A stretch of DNA of 64,000 nucleotides, from contig NC_083885.1 of assembly GCF_032452875.1 (NCBI RefSeq), forward strand, positions 36,931,925-36,995,924, written 5' to 3'. A program made the position numbers and the translations under genes. Shown here piece after piece: positions 30,601-40,642 of the stretch. The DNA is from Bos javanicus (lineage: Eukaryota; Chordata; Mammalia; Artiodactyla; Bovidae). The stretch's first letter is position 1. The number at the start of each line of letters is the position of its first letter. The notes beneath the pieces are model-generated. The model made no database searches. It saw only the letters and a list, made by a program, of their open reading frames with translations, and was not told the origin of the DNA.

Positions 30601-33600
30601 ACCAACACGTTAACGGGGAACCAAACTCAGAGCAAAACCGACATTATCTTTAACACCTGCATAATCACGGTTAAGAGAACTTCACAAACCCTGGTCTGGC
30701 TTATGAAGGGCTTCTGCTCAAGAAAAGCAAGCGTAGGATGCCTCTCAAGACGGGTAAACCAGGACAAGGACCCAGATTCTTCTGATACCAAGTGCGACTG
30801 ACTGTGAGCGTTAATTAGCCAAGACCTTCCATGAGTGATCTCTCTCTTTTTTTAAAGCAATCTCTTTAACAGAGACATTCATTGTGTCAGAGCAAAATTA
30901 TTAATTTCTGGATTGGAAACCTCTATAGTCTTGAAATACTGAACACAGCACAGAACATTACACACACTGAAAGAAAAGCACCAACCGATTGTGAATGTCA
31001 GACGTTAGAAATGTAATGTACTATATACATTTTGTCAATATATTATGAATCCCCAACCTCCAAGCGAAATGGCAAATCACCAAACAGCATAGGCAAAGTT
31101 CTAGAACCAGGAAAAGAAGCATTATGTAACAGTTCTGCACATCCCATCCCCAACCTCCGAGGGACCACTGTCCGTACAGGTATGACACTGAGCCCAGGCA
31201 GACAGATACCCACTCCACCCACCTGCATGGCAAAGTCTGTAGTCACACAGCCGACCCGCACGTCCTTGGGGACAGCACACTGCTTCATCTCCTGCTGGAT
31301 CTGCTTGATGTTGCTGGGGGTTATCCACCCACCCCCGTCATCATCACTGTCTTGGTCCTGTCTTTCATCAAGTCCATTCTCTTCATCCTCCTCCTCATTT
31401 GGAACATCCTCACCTCCATCCATCTGAAACATTAATAGAATTCAAACTCCCTGCCCATGGGTGCAGCTGGAAGATGTTAGTCTGTGGTCATCAGATCATA
31501 AGGCAGGGCCTTACCAGCAGCTCCTGCAGTTCACAATCAATGTTAGGCAAAGGATTTCTCCAGAACATGAAGGAACTGAACTCTAGGTCCTCAGGCTCAC
31601 TGGCTGGGTGTCTGTGTTCTACTGTTTCTCGTGGGGGTTTAGGCTGAGATTAAAAGAATAGTAATTTTAAAACCTGAAAACTGAGAGAGAGTTAAAGATG
31701 ACATGATATACAATGTATAAGTCAGATCAGGCAGGGCTGGACATATTGCAGCATCTCTCGGGATAAATTTGGTTCCCTGGAATTTGTGGAGATCTGACAT
31801 GGAGCAGAAAAAAGCATGAAGAGCCCGGCCTGTCTCAGAAATTACCTTTGAGGGCAGATGGAAACCAGAAACGTGCAGAGGCGTTTCCGGGTGCTGAATC
31901 GATGAACTCACTTTAACCTTTAAAAAGAAAAAGGAACAAGAGACAGCACTAAGCAAAGAAATACAGGCTGAAAATTCAACATGGAAGAGTAATTAAAAAA
32001 AAAAAACAAAACAGAAAACAAAATATTTCCCCCTGGTTATTGAAATAAAAAAGATTTATTCAATGTTTTTTAAAGAGTGAGAAACATAAAAATATATATG
32101 AAGAATTATTCAGGGAGTCCACTGCCACCAAATAACCATTTTAGGACATTCCTTTTTTGGCCCTGGACATAAAGCTCTAATGCACATCATTATGTATAAA
32201 ACTTGGAAGTATCTTTGGTTACATCCTTAGGATAAATGCCCAAAAGTGGAATTGCTGGGTCAAGAGAGAGGAGTTTTAAAGCTTCTGATACAAAACAGGT
32301 TAACTCCTGCCCAAAAGACTGCAGGAAAGGGTGGTTTTTAGGAATCTCAAGTTGACAGATGCCAAAACAGAAACCCGGCTCAGCCACAAAGTCAGCCTTT
32401 ATGTAAAACTATTCCCTTGACTCCCATCCCCCCAAAACATTCTGGTGACACACAGAAGTCTGTACTTTCGGCATTGCTTTTAGACTTTTTGGATTGGAGG
32501 ACTCTAAACCTGGCTGAGAACAAGTGAAGGCAGTTCCAACTAGAATAGGAACATTGGTCCACTACAGTGGAGTGCTCACTACAGTCTACTAGTTTTGATG
32601 ACTTTAGACAGTGGAGATCAAGTCATTCTTTGTAACCACTAGTTGAAATTACTTATTATAGTATAAACTATCTATCTTCCAAAATCCTCTGGCCTGGAAA
32701 CAGTCAGTGCGGCCCAGGCACAAAACCATTAATCTCTTCAACTTAAACGAGCTGGACAAATCTGTAAAAGCACAACAGGAACCCAGAATTTTGAAGGTTA
32801 GAAAGAGTTGAAAAAAATGGTAGCATTTTTGGTATTCCTTTTTGCTTGTTTCTGGAAAAGAATTCTATCTTTTCAAAAATAGTGAGAATATAATTGATTT
32901 TTACTCTCTTTCCGCATTTTTAAATTTAAAAAAAAAAAAATTATTTGGCTGTGCTAGGTCTCAGCTGTGGCATGCAAGATCTTTTAGTTACAGTATACAA
33001 AGCTGCTTAGGTGCAGCATGTGGGATTTAGTTCCCTAACCAGGGATTGAACCTGGGACCCCTGCATTGGGAACTTGGCCTCTTAGCCACTGGACCACCAG
33101 GAAAGTTCCTCTTTCAGCATTTTAAAATTTAACCATTCTCACCAAGAACTTACAGGTCAAGACTGAGACACATTTGCTAACTACAATGTAATGAACCTTA
33201 TCTGGATCCTGATTCAAACAAATAAACTATTAAAAAATTTATAAAATAATTAAGAAATGTGAACAAACACACATTTGGATATTTGATGACACCAGGGAAT
33301 TGCTATTAATTTTGTGTAGGTGTAATATTGGTTTTGTGGTTGTATTTTAAAAAGACATACCTTATCTCTTTCAAGACACACCAAGAAATATCAGTGAAAT
33401 AAGATGTCTGAATTCAAAATGCTCATGGCTAGAGTGGGTGGAGATGAAAACAGACTGGTCCTAAGTTGATAACTATGGAGGCGGAATGACGGGGACACTG
33501 GGGCCATTACACTACTCCCTCTACTTCTGTACATCTGATAGTTCTCATAATAAAAAAGTAAAAATGGATGAAATCACAATCCTTCTTATTTACCTTTTCT

Positions 33601-36600
33601 GGTTCTTGTTTTAGGTGAGACACCCCAACAAATTCTGCTTCCAGCTGGTAAGTAAGTGCCAGTACTTGGATATCTGTAGCAGAAAGGCTAGGATAGTCTC
33701 CAGTTTTCTTTGAAAACTCAGTCACTGTAAACAAGAGATTCCAAACTTCAGTTAAAAGCAAAGAGCCATATGACTCTGGATAACTGTAATGAAAGTATGA
33801 AAAGAACTTTGGATCAGTATCCCCAAACACACCTCACTCATTCATCTCCTGATTTTTTTCTACTCAGAACCGAGACATTTGTATCTCTCAAGATTTATGC
33901 CAGTTAAGTTTACTGTAATGTCCTTATTGAGTGCAGATGAAGGGACAGAAAAAAGTTAATAGAAAATCACTGAAAGTTAGCATAATATTTGCAAATGATA
34001 AGAGTTCCTTTTCTAGGCTCTGGTATTATATTAGAATAGAAAGTCTCTTCTCTCTCAGCAATAAAGTTCTGTGATTCTAACAATTCTTTTTAATAGAATG
34101 GATGATCACAGTACAAGTGGGATGGAAAGGTGATTCAACCAGTAATTATTGTCTATGATGAGACAAAAATACTGGGTAACAAATATTGAACAGTTTTTGT
34201 ATGTAAACCCACCCCAACAAGAAAACCCACATCCCTATTTAACACAAAGTGATCTCCAGCTCTTGTGTTGTTATTCTCCTGAGACATCAATAATAAGCAT
34301 ATACAATATTTTGACACATTAACAGAAAGATGTCTTCTGCTACATTCAGTTCAGTTGCTCAGTCTTTGCAATCCCATGAACTGCAGCACACCAGACCTCC
34401 CTACCCATCACCAACTCCCTGAGTCCACTCAAACACATGTCCATTGAGTCCGTGATGCCATCCAACCATCTCATCCTCTGTCATCCCCTTCTCCTCCTGC
34501 CCTCAATCTTTCCCTGCGTCAAGGTCTTTTCAAATGAGTCCACTCTTCGCAGCATGTGACCAAAGTATTGGAGTTTCAGCTTCAATATCAGTCCTTCCAA
34601 TGAACACCCAGGACTGATCTCCTTTAGGATGGACTGGTTGGATCTCCTTGCAGTCCAAGGGACTCCCAAGAGTCTTTTCCAACACCACAGTTCAAAAGCA
34701 TCAATTCTTCGGCGCTCAGCTTTCTTTATAGTCCAACCCTCACAACCATACATGACCACAGGAAAAACCATAGCCTTGACAAGACGGACATTTGCTGACA
34801 AAGTAATGTCTCTGCTTTTGAATATGCTATCTAGGTTGGTCATAACTTTCCTTTCAAGGAGTAAGCGTCTTTTAGTTTCATGGTTGCAATCACCATCTGC
34901 AGTGATTTTGGAGCCCCCCAAAATAAAGTCAGCCACTGTTTCCCCATCTATTTGTCATGAAGTGATGGGACCAGATGCCATGATCTTAGTTTGCTACTTT
35001 AGCACCAGGAACAATAAGTATACAGCTCACTAAAAATGCAGCTATAAATTAACAGCAGCTAAAATTTATTGGGTACTATGTATCAAGTGCTATGTTAAAA
35101 GCTTTTCATTTCATCCTTCAGTCAAATCTTTACAAAAATTTTTAAGTTGAAATACAGCTGATTCACAATGTGTTAATTGCTACTGTACAAAATTGATTCA
35201 GCTATACATTTATACATATATATTCCTTTTAAAAATGTTCTTTTCCATTATGGTCTATTATAGGATACTGAATACAGTTCTCTGTGCTATACAGTACAAT
35301 CTTGTTGTTTATCCAGTCTATATATAAAAGCTTACATCTGCTAATAACCCAACCTCCCTCCCTCAACTCCCTCCCTCTTGACAACCAGAAGTCTGTTCTC
35401 TATGCTTGTGATTCTGTTTCTGATAGGTCATTTGTGTCACATTTTATATTTCACATATAAGTAATGTCATATGATATGTGTCTTTCTTAGTATGATAATC
35501 TCTAGTTGTATGTATGTTGCTGCAAATGACATTATTTTGTTCTTTTTTATGGCTGAGTAGTATTTCATTGTATATCTGTACCATATCTTCTTTATCCATT
35601 CATCTGTCAATAGACATTTGGGTGGTTTTCATGTCTTGGCAAATGCAAATAGTGCTGCTATGAATATAGGGGTGCATGTATCTTTCTGAGTTACTACAGC
35701 TTTGTCTCAGTATATCCCTAGGAGTGGGACTGCTTTAGCCAAATCTTGTGAAGTAAATACTATTAGTATTTCCTCAGAAAGATTAAGTAACTTGTCAAAG
35801 ATCACAAAGCTAGTATGTTAGAGAAAGCTAAAAAAGTCACAAGTAGTGTAGGTAGCACCATCTCCAATATCAGCCTTTAAACCCTAAAACCCCTAAAAAC
35901 ACTTTCAACCACCTAGGTCCTTTCCAAGGCAGGACTTCTATTTTTAATCCAAACAAATTTAATATTTACAAAACGCTAGACACTATGCTGAGTGACATTA
36001 TTCTTCCTTTAATGCTCCCAGCAACCCCGAGGATAGGTACTTTTGTTAATCCCATTTTACAGATGAGGAAACTGACGCCTAGAGAGTCAGTGATACACGC
36101 AAGGGAACATAGCTAGTAAGCAGCAAGGCCTGGCTGACTCATGACTCAGGAAGCCTCTCTCCCACCAGGATCTTGACCGTGGGGTTTCTAAACCAACTCT
36201 GATAAAGTAACCAGGCTCCAACTAGCACCAGAGCAGGTTCAGTCAGCAACCTGGGACCCAGCTTCACTATCAACATCGGGCAGAGGTACTCACCCAGTCG
36301 CACGTATTCAGGGAAGGGCTCCTTGAAACGCAGCTCGTAGGGCAGCACGGCGAGCCGCCTGCGCGTGGCCTTGTCCCGAATCTCGCTGATCACATTCCGG
36401 ATGGTGTAGATGTTCTTCCCGATGTCCTGCGGGGAGACCAGCCCGGCTCACACCATTCCGCACCACGCAACGTGCTGCCGGATTTCCCAAACTCCGTCAG
36501 GGGCCACCAGCCCAGACCCCGCTCCTCTCCACAGAAGCACCCTGTACCTGCAGAGCCGCATCCAGCAGAAACGCCCCGGCATCCGCTACAACGTGCTCCA

Positions 36601-36610
36601 CCGGCGCCAT
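27361..36610 (-). CDS. NOB1: RNA-binding protein NOB1 (PIN endonuclease), complete, nine exons
   Basis: NOB1 is the endonuclease that cuts 20S/18S-E pre-rRNA at site 3 to make mature 18S rRNA in cytoplasmic pre-40S particles. The minus-strand exons (36610-36548, 36426-36294, 33724-33594, 31917-31846, 31643-31515, 31423-31223, 30595-30498, 29468-29324, 27630-27361) join to 1242 nt, i.e. 413 codons plus TGA; human has 412. All introns are GT/AG and in phase. The PIN domain spans about residues 5-109, with catalytic Asp10 in VVADAGAF and candidate metal ligands Glu36 and Asp83. An acidic linker spans about 180-208. The zinc ribbon uses Cys271/Cys274 (CHGC) and Cys286/Cys289 (CAHC). The basic tail is RRRLNPNASRKKFVKKR. 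No disruption is seen; it should be functional. Confidence 0.97.
28347..28560 (-). mobile_element. Bov-tA SINE
   Basis: Antisense: GTCACTGAGTTGCATCTGAC through GCGCCATCTGGGAAGCC. NOB1 intron 8. Confidence 0.88.
28725..28852 (+). mobile_element. Old L1 3' end fragment
   Basis: Sense: TTTTTTGGCAACTTTTCTAT, AATCTAAAATTATTTCAGAA and an A-rich end. Confidence 0.55.
29324..29468 (-). CDS. NOB1: NOB1 exon 8
   Basis: 145 nt, residues 276-324. It has the second zinc-ribbon pair CAHC, then GNKTLKKVSVTVSDDGTLHM and ends NPRGLR. Acceptor CTATAG, donor GTGAGT. Confidence 0.95.
29750..29935 (+). mobile_element. MIR SINE
   Basis: GTCAGGCATTATGCTACAAG, CATTTCACAGGTGGGGAAAT, CAAGGTCACAGAGCCAGTAA. NOB1 intron 7. 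Confidence 0.75.
30498..30595 (-). CDS. NOB1: NOB1 exon 7
   Basis: 98 nt, residues 244-275 plus two bases (NVLLQMGLHVLAVNGMLIRE onward), with the first zinc-ribbon pair CHGC. Donor GTACGT; the Lys276 codon is split. Confidence 0.95.
31223..31423 (-). CDS. NOB1: NOB1 exon 6
   Basis: 201 nt, residues 177-243. It carries the acidic run (NEEEDEEN, DSDDDGGG), the WITPSNIKQIQQE motif and TTDFAMQ before the donor GTGGGT. Confidence 0.95.
31515..31643 (-). CDS. NOB1: NOB1 exon 5
   Basis: 129 nt, residues 134-176, with the conserved LEFSSFMFWRNPLPNID motif. The segment after PKPP is one residue longer than in human, which accounts for the 413-residue length. Acceptor TCTCAG, donor GTAAGG. Confidence 0.93.
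31846..31917 (-). CDS. NOB1: NOB1 exon 4
   Basis: 72 nt, residues 110-133 (VKVSSSIQHPETPLHVSGFH plus four). Acceptor TTAAAG, donor GTAATT. Confidence 0.93.
32110..32265 (-). mobile_element. Old L1 fragment
   Basis: Antisense: CTTAGGATAAATGCCCAAAA and GTGGAATTGCTGGGTCAAGA, an L1 3'UTR-like phrase. Limits uncertain. Confidence 0.5.
32925..33109 (-). mobile_element. CHR-type SINE
   Basis: Antisense: poly(A)-flanked TTATTTGGCTGTGCTAGGTC through GCCACTGGACCACCAGGAAA. Confidence 0.8.
33400..33566 (+). mobile_element. Old L1 3' end (L1M-like)
   Basis: Sense: CTTCTGTACATCTGATAGTT, CTCATAATAAAAAAGTAAAA, a degenerate L1 terminus close to NOB1 exon 3. Confidence 0.5.
33594..33724 (-). CDS. NOB1: NOB1 exon 3
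   Basis: 131 nt, residues 66-109: VTEFSKKTGDYPSLSATDIQ onward, the C-terminal half of the PIN domain with Asp83. Acceptor TTACAG, donor GTAAAT. Confidence 0.95.
34344..34995 (-). mobile_element. BovB LINE 3' fragment, 650 bp
   Basis: Antisense. The longest contiguous BovB 3' end in the window; it includes the segment deleted in the 7577-8756 copy. The minus frame reads TNLDSIFKSRDITLSANVRL and VMYGCEGWTIKKAERRRIDA over about 150 codons. Confidence 0.92.
35133..35748 (-). mobile_element. L1 3' region
   Basis: Antisense: TACAGCTGATTCACAATGTG, CTGTGCTATACAGTACAATC, TTATGGCTGAGTAGTATTTC, ATATCCCTAGGAGTGGGACT. Confidence 0.8.
35965..36130 (+). mobile_element. MIR SINE
   Basis: CACTATGCTGAGTGACATTA, CCATTTTACAGATGAGGAAA, ACATAGCTAGTAAGCAGCAA. 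NOB1 intron 2, near exon 2. Confidence 0.75.
36294..36426 (-). CDS. NOB1: NOB1 exon 2
   Basis: 133 nt, residues 22-65 plus one base. Starts DIGKNIYTIRNVISEIRDKA and ends EYVRL. Acceptor CCGCAG, donor GTGAGT. Confidence 0.95.
36548..36610 (-). CDS. NOB1: NOB1 exon 1, coding part
   Basis: 63 nt, residues 1-21 (MAPVEHVVADAGAFLLDAAL plus Gln). It includes catalytic Asp10. The ATG sits in a CpG island and overlaps a YY1-like motif. Donor GTACAG. Confidence 0.95.
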
Positions 36611-36660
36611 GTTGGCCCAACGAGGCCACACCGCGCATGCGCGCGGAGCTTCCGCCAGTC
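36604..36660 (-). promoter_or_regulatory. NOB1: NOB1 core promoter: YY1-, NRF1- and ETS-like sites
   Basis: The start codon lies in AACATGGCGCC, a YY1-type AANATGGCG element. A perfect NRF1-type palindrome, GCGCATGCGC, is at 36633-36642. A GGAAGC ETS-like site is at about 36648-36653. This set is typical of TATA-less housekeeping and ribosome-biogenesis promoters. Binding is inferred from motif only. Confidence 0.65.
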
Positions 36661-36888
36661 GCTCGGTACCAATCCGGGCCCCTGGGAACCGAGAAAAGAA
36701 GCTGCAGCTAAGCGGCGACTCCTGGCGGGCGCGCCGGCATTTTCCGGCTCTGGGCCACCGGCGCGCCTGCGCAGTACGGCCGCCCGATTGCCTGGGAGGT
36801 GTGGGCGCGGTCAAATCTTGGGAGGGATCTGGCGGGGGGGTGGTCGCCTGAGAAAACGCTGTTTGGCATCAACTATTGGCCCTCAGGG

Positions 36889-37101
36889 CTTCCCTGGTGG
36901 CTCAGACAGTAAAGCGTCTGCCCGCAATGCGGGAGACCCGGGTTCGATTCCTGGGTCAGGAAGATCCCCTGGAGAAGGAAAGGGCAATCCACTCCAGCAC
37001 TCTTGCCTGGAAAATCCCATGGATGGAGGAGCCTGATAGGCTACAGTCCATGGGGTCGCAAAGAGTCGGACCCGACTGAGCGACTTCACTTCACTTTCAT
37101 A
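36889..37101 (+). mobile_element. Bov-tA SINE with TSD
   Basis: Full-length sense copy: CTTCCCTGGTGGCTCAGACA through CCCGACTGAGCGACTTCACT. The 14-bp TSD ATTGGCCCTCAGGG is at 36875-36888 and 37102-37115. Confidence 0.95.
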
Positions 37102-37115
37102 ATTGGCCCTCAGGG

Positions 37116-37317
37116 GCTTCCCTTGTAGCCCACTCGTTAAAGAATCTGCCTGCAGTGCAGATGACCTGGGTTCGATCCCTGGGTTGGCAAGATCCCCTGG
37201 AGAAGGAAATGGCAACACATTCCAGTGTCCTTGTCTGGAAAATCTCACGGACAGAGGAGCCTGGTGGGCTGCAGCCCATGGGGTGCAAAGAGTCGGGCAC
37301 GACTGAGTGACTAACAC
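37116..37317 (+). mobile_element. Bov-tA SINE, tandem second copy
   Basis: Sense copy: CTTCCCTTGTAGCCCACTCG through GCACGACTGAGTGACTAACA. It starts exactly at the second ATTGGCCCTCAGGG and is followed by the related TATTGATCCTTCAG. Confidence 0.93.
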
Positions 37318-37327
37318 TATTGATCCT

Positions 37328-37660
37328 TCAGTTCAGTTCAGTCGCTCAGTCGTGTCCGACTCTTTGCGACCCCATGAATGGCAGCACGCCAGGCCTCCCT
37401 GTCCATCACCAACTCCCGGAGTTCACCCAGACTCACGTCCATCGAGTCAGTGGTGCCATCCAGCCATCTCATCCTCTGTCGTCCCCTTCTCCTCCTGTCC
37501 CCAATCCCTCCCAGCATCAGGGTCTTTTCCAATGAGTCAACTCTTCGCATGAGGTGGCCAAAATACTGGAGTTTCAGCTTTAGCATTATTCCTTCCAAAG
37601 AAATCCCAGGGCTGATCTCCTTCAGAATAGACTGGTTGGATCTCCTTGCAGTCCTTAAGA
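37328..37660 (-). mobile_element. BovB LINE 3' fragment
   Basis: Antisense: TTCAGTTCAGTTCAGTCGCT through GGTTGGATCTCCTTGCAGTC. It sits between the second Bov-tA and the third copy of the target motif, ATTGGCCCTTAGGG (37668-37681). Confidence 0.92.
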
Positions 37661-37681
37661 GACTTTAATTGGCCCTTAGGG

Positions 37682-37846
37682 CGTCCCTGGTGGTTCAGCG
37701 TTAAAGTATCTACTTGTAATGCAGGAGACCCAAGTTCGGGTCCCTGAGTCTGGAAGATTCACTGTAGAAAGGCATAGCAACCCACTCCAGTGTTCTTGCC
37801 TGGAGACACCCCATGGGGTCATATTCTTGCCTGGAGATGCCCCAGC
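37682..37846 (+). mobile_element. Bov-tA SINE, 3' truncated
   Basis: Sense: CGTCCCTGGTGGTTCAGCGT, GACCCAAGTTCGGGTCCCTG, then a short internal duplication of TATTCTTGCCTGGAGA-type sequence. Confidence 0.8.
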
Positions 37847-37923
37847 TTCTGTACACTTGAATTCAAATATTCTGTATTTGGTTTTATTGTTGAGTCAGTC
37901 GGTTCAGATGACCTAAAGACTGG

Positions 37924-38131
37924 GCTTCCCTGGTGGCTCAGTACTAAACAACACTACCTGCCAAGGTAGGAGACTCCAATTGAGCCCCTGGGTGGGGAAG
38001 AGCCCCTGGAGAAGGAAGTGGCAACCCTCTCCAATATTCTTGCTTGGGAAATTCCATGGACAGAAGGGGATTGGCAGGTTACAGTCCATGAGGTCGCAAA
38101 CGGGTTGGACATGACTTCGTGACTAAACAGC
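37924..38131 (+). mobile_element. Bov-tA SINE
   Basis: Sense: GCTTCCCTGGTGGCTCAGTA through GGACATGACTTCGTGACTAA. Confidence 0.88.
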
Positions 38132-38579
38132 TCTATGAAATACTATTTTATAGGCAAGGGGTGGTTGCTCAAGAAAACGAGGCCAGGCTAACATTGACTA
38201 AATGGTGCATTAACACTGAAACAAACCAACTCAGAGCCACTTTCTTTCCTTTATGCCAGGCCAACCCCTGCTTTCTTACCCTACTTCATTTTGAGCAATT
38301 TGGGGCAGGGATCTCTATCTCTCAATTTTTTACCTTAATATTCTTGCTCCACTTACATAAAGCAGGGCTCATAATTCCTTGCTGAAATTCCGTAATTATG
38401 AAATCTGGTCTGTTAGAAATTCATGCTGGTGAACTTGACTGAATAATGTCTTTTCAGTCATCTATCTTCAGTGGTGTTGAGTTAATTCTAAACTGTCTTT
38501 CTAGTCTTCACTCCAGTTTTCACCCCTTGATTATAATTTAGCCCTTGTACCTCCAAAAAGTCATTCACACCTCTGGGGG

Positions 38580-38612
38580 GTCTTAACCACTGAACTACCA
38601 GGGAATTCCCTA
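38580..38612 (-). mobile_element. CHR-type SINE fragment
   Basis: Only the tRNA-like end, CTTAACCACTGAACTACCAG and GGAATTCCC, remains. Confidence 0.55.
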
Positions 38613-39250
38613 TCATATCAATTTGTGTTGTTGTTCTTATTTCTGACATTCTCAGTTCCTCTGCAGAATTTTACATGGCTGACCATCTCCTCTTTCTGGA
38701 CTGTCTCTCCTCTCTTCACTCTCATGATGCATCACTATGGTCCCCCTGCATCTCTGGTGATTTTTCAGCCTCCTTTAGTGCATTCTCTTCTGCCTTGCGC
38801 ACAGGGCACCATCCACAGAACTGTCTTGGCCTCCATGTCTCTCTGTTTTCTCCTTCACCAGTACTATCTATCCTCAAAGCTGGTCATAATGATCACATTA
38901 TATGAATACCTCTGGAATCTTGAATTCCAGAGGTCCCATCCTTGTTTATTCCATAACCTAGTCTTTTGGCCACATCCTTCTGAACATTTTTGGCATTATT
39001 ACTCAGGAGGAGGGTTAAAACTAGGTAATTGTCTCTCCTGCCCCCGCTTAAAATTTCTTCACTGGTTGAGTTCCTATTTTTACTAATGGCATCACCAAAA
39101 AAGGCATTCAAGGTAAGAATCTCTTCTGAGTCATCTTTATTTCAACCTGTATTCCTCTTGCTCAAGTTTATTGATGTCACTTCTGAAATGGTTTGAGGTA
39201 CCTGGGTCCCTTCTCCATTCATTCCCATTAAGTTTTTATTTCATGCCTAG

Positions 39251-39313
39251 AAAATATAGTTCACTCAAAATATAGTTCACTATAGTTCACTATAGTGAAA
39301 ATATAGTTCACTA
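39251..39313 (+). repeat. Short tandem repeat of ATATAGTTCACT units
   Basis: AAAATATAGTTCACT-type units occur about four times with small length differences (ATATAGTTCACTCAAA, TATAGTTCACTATAG). Confidence 0.8.
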
Positions 39314-39460
39314 ATATTCCTGTCTCTAATTTATTCCTTAATTGACTGCTCCTGCTGCCTGGAAAGGCAGGGATTATATAGAAACTAGACCCCACAATAA
39401 AAGAGGTTTATTGAAATCAGCAATAACTCTGTGGACACTATGGTGAAGGAGAATGACCTA

Positions 39461-39648
39461 GATCAATGTTCTCCAACTTGAGTGTAAATCAGAATCACCT
39501 GGAGAGATTGCAGAACTAGAAATAGCTGGGCTTCGTCCTCAGTTTCTGATTCAGTACGTCTGGGCAGAGATGGACAAGCTGCCTTTCTAGTAAGTTTCAG
39601 GTGACACTGATGCTGCTGACCTGGGGTCACACTTGAGAACCACTGATT
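39461..39648 (-). mobile_element. MER5A-like hAT-Charlie DNA transposon
   Basis: CAATGTTCTCCAACTTGAGT at one end and GAACCACTG at the other form the inverted termini. TCAGAATCACCTGGAGAG and TTTCTGATTCAGTACGTCTG are MER5A hallmarks. Confidence 0.8.
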
Positions 39649-40094
39649 TAGGAGAATGGTCAGGAAAAGAAAGATCAGGCTTTGAGCCATTCTTTTTCTA
39701 GTAAACATTAAAAATACTTGTCAATATAGGTTTCTTGACACTTTGTAGCTTTTGTCATTTTTTGGTAATACTTTAATCCCTTTTCTCTTTCCCTGTAATG
39801 TTAGTCTCCAAGTCCCCTGAAGCCTTGGGACTGTGGAAAAAAATACATACTGAGAGCTAATTTACACCACCACGATTTGGGTGATGTAATAGCTACGAAC
39901 AAAGTGATATCTTGTGTAGTGTCGAGGGGCAAGTTTGAGTTTAGAGGCCTAAGCTTCGGAGCCACATCTTGAAGGATGATGAGGGCAAAGACTCATGAGG
40001 TCTGAAAATCCAAAGGGAGTGTTCAGGGAGTTGAGGGTAATGTCTTTGGTAGCTGAAGGTGTCTGGGGACAGGTTCTCTCAGAAGTGAAGGGAA

Positions 40095-40216
40095 GAAATT
40101 CCTTGGTGGCCTAGTGGTTAGGATTTGGAGCTTTCACTGGGAGACCCCAGTTCCATCCCTTGTTGAGAAACCATCCCACATGCTGCCAAAATACAAAAAA
40201 AAAACCCCAGAAAACC
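40095..40216 (+). mobile_element. CHR-type SINE
   Basis: Sense: AAATTCCTTGGTGGCCTAGT, GTTCCATCCCTTGTTGAG, A-rich tail. Confidence 0.72.
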
Positions 40217-40365
40217 CAGAAGTGAAGTGAACCCTGAAACACGTTGTTTGAAGCTCCTTGTTTTTTTAAAAAATGAAGAAAGTGAAGAAATCTCAAACAT
40301 TATTATGAAAATTGTCACTGGAAACAGTTTACCTTAATAAATGAACACTTTCAAACATATGTAGC

Positions 40366-40642
40366 GGAGAAGGCAATGGCAACCCACCCCAGTACTCTTG
40401 CCTGGAAAATCTCATGGACGGAGTCTGATAGACTGCAGTCCATGGGGTTTCGAAGAGTCGGACACGACTGAGCGACTCCACTTTCACTTTTCACTTTCAC
40501 GCACTGGAAAAGGAAATGGCCACCCACTCCAGTGATCTTGCCTGGAGAATCCCAGGGACAGGGGAGCCTGGTGGGCTGCCATCTATGGGGCTGCCCAGAG
40601 TCAGACAAGACTGAAGCGACTTAGCAGCAGCAGCAGCAGCAG
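40366..40642 (+). mobile_element. Bov-A2 SINE with TSD
   Basis: Dimeric copy ending in (CAG)n. The TSD ACATATGTAG is at 40355-40364 and 40643-40652. Confidence 0.95.

Larger units (their letters stand above)
27631..36547 (-). other. NOB1: NOB1 introns
   Basis: Eight introns. Intron 8 has a Bov-tA and an old L1 end. Intron 7 has a MIR. Intron 6 and the short introns 4-5 show nothing recognised. Intron 3 (31918-33593) has an L1 fragment, a CHR SINE and an L1M end. Intron 2 (33725-36293) has BovB, L1 and MIR. 30600-31220 and 33840-34340 hold no recognised element. Confidence 0.8.
36400..36850. promoter_or_regulatory. NOB1: NOB1 CpG island
   Basis: CpG- and GC-rich over exon 1 and its upstream flank, falling away sharply where the Bov-tA elements start at 36889. 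Confidence 0.75.

Noticed and set aside
36889..36960. tRNA-like A and B boxes in Bov-tA and CHR elements
   Set aside because: They are SINE heads embedded in longer retroposons with tails and TSDs, not functional tRNA genes.
36410..37036. Long plus-strand open frame (208 codons) across the NOB1 promoter
   Set aside because: It is antisense to NOB1 exons 1-2, runs through CpG-rich sequence with few stops and ends inside a Bov-tA SINE. No domain or conservation argument supports it.
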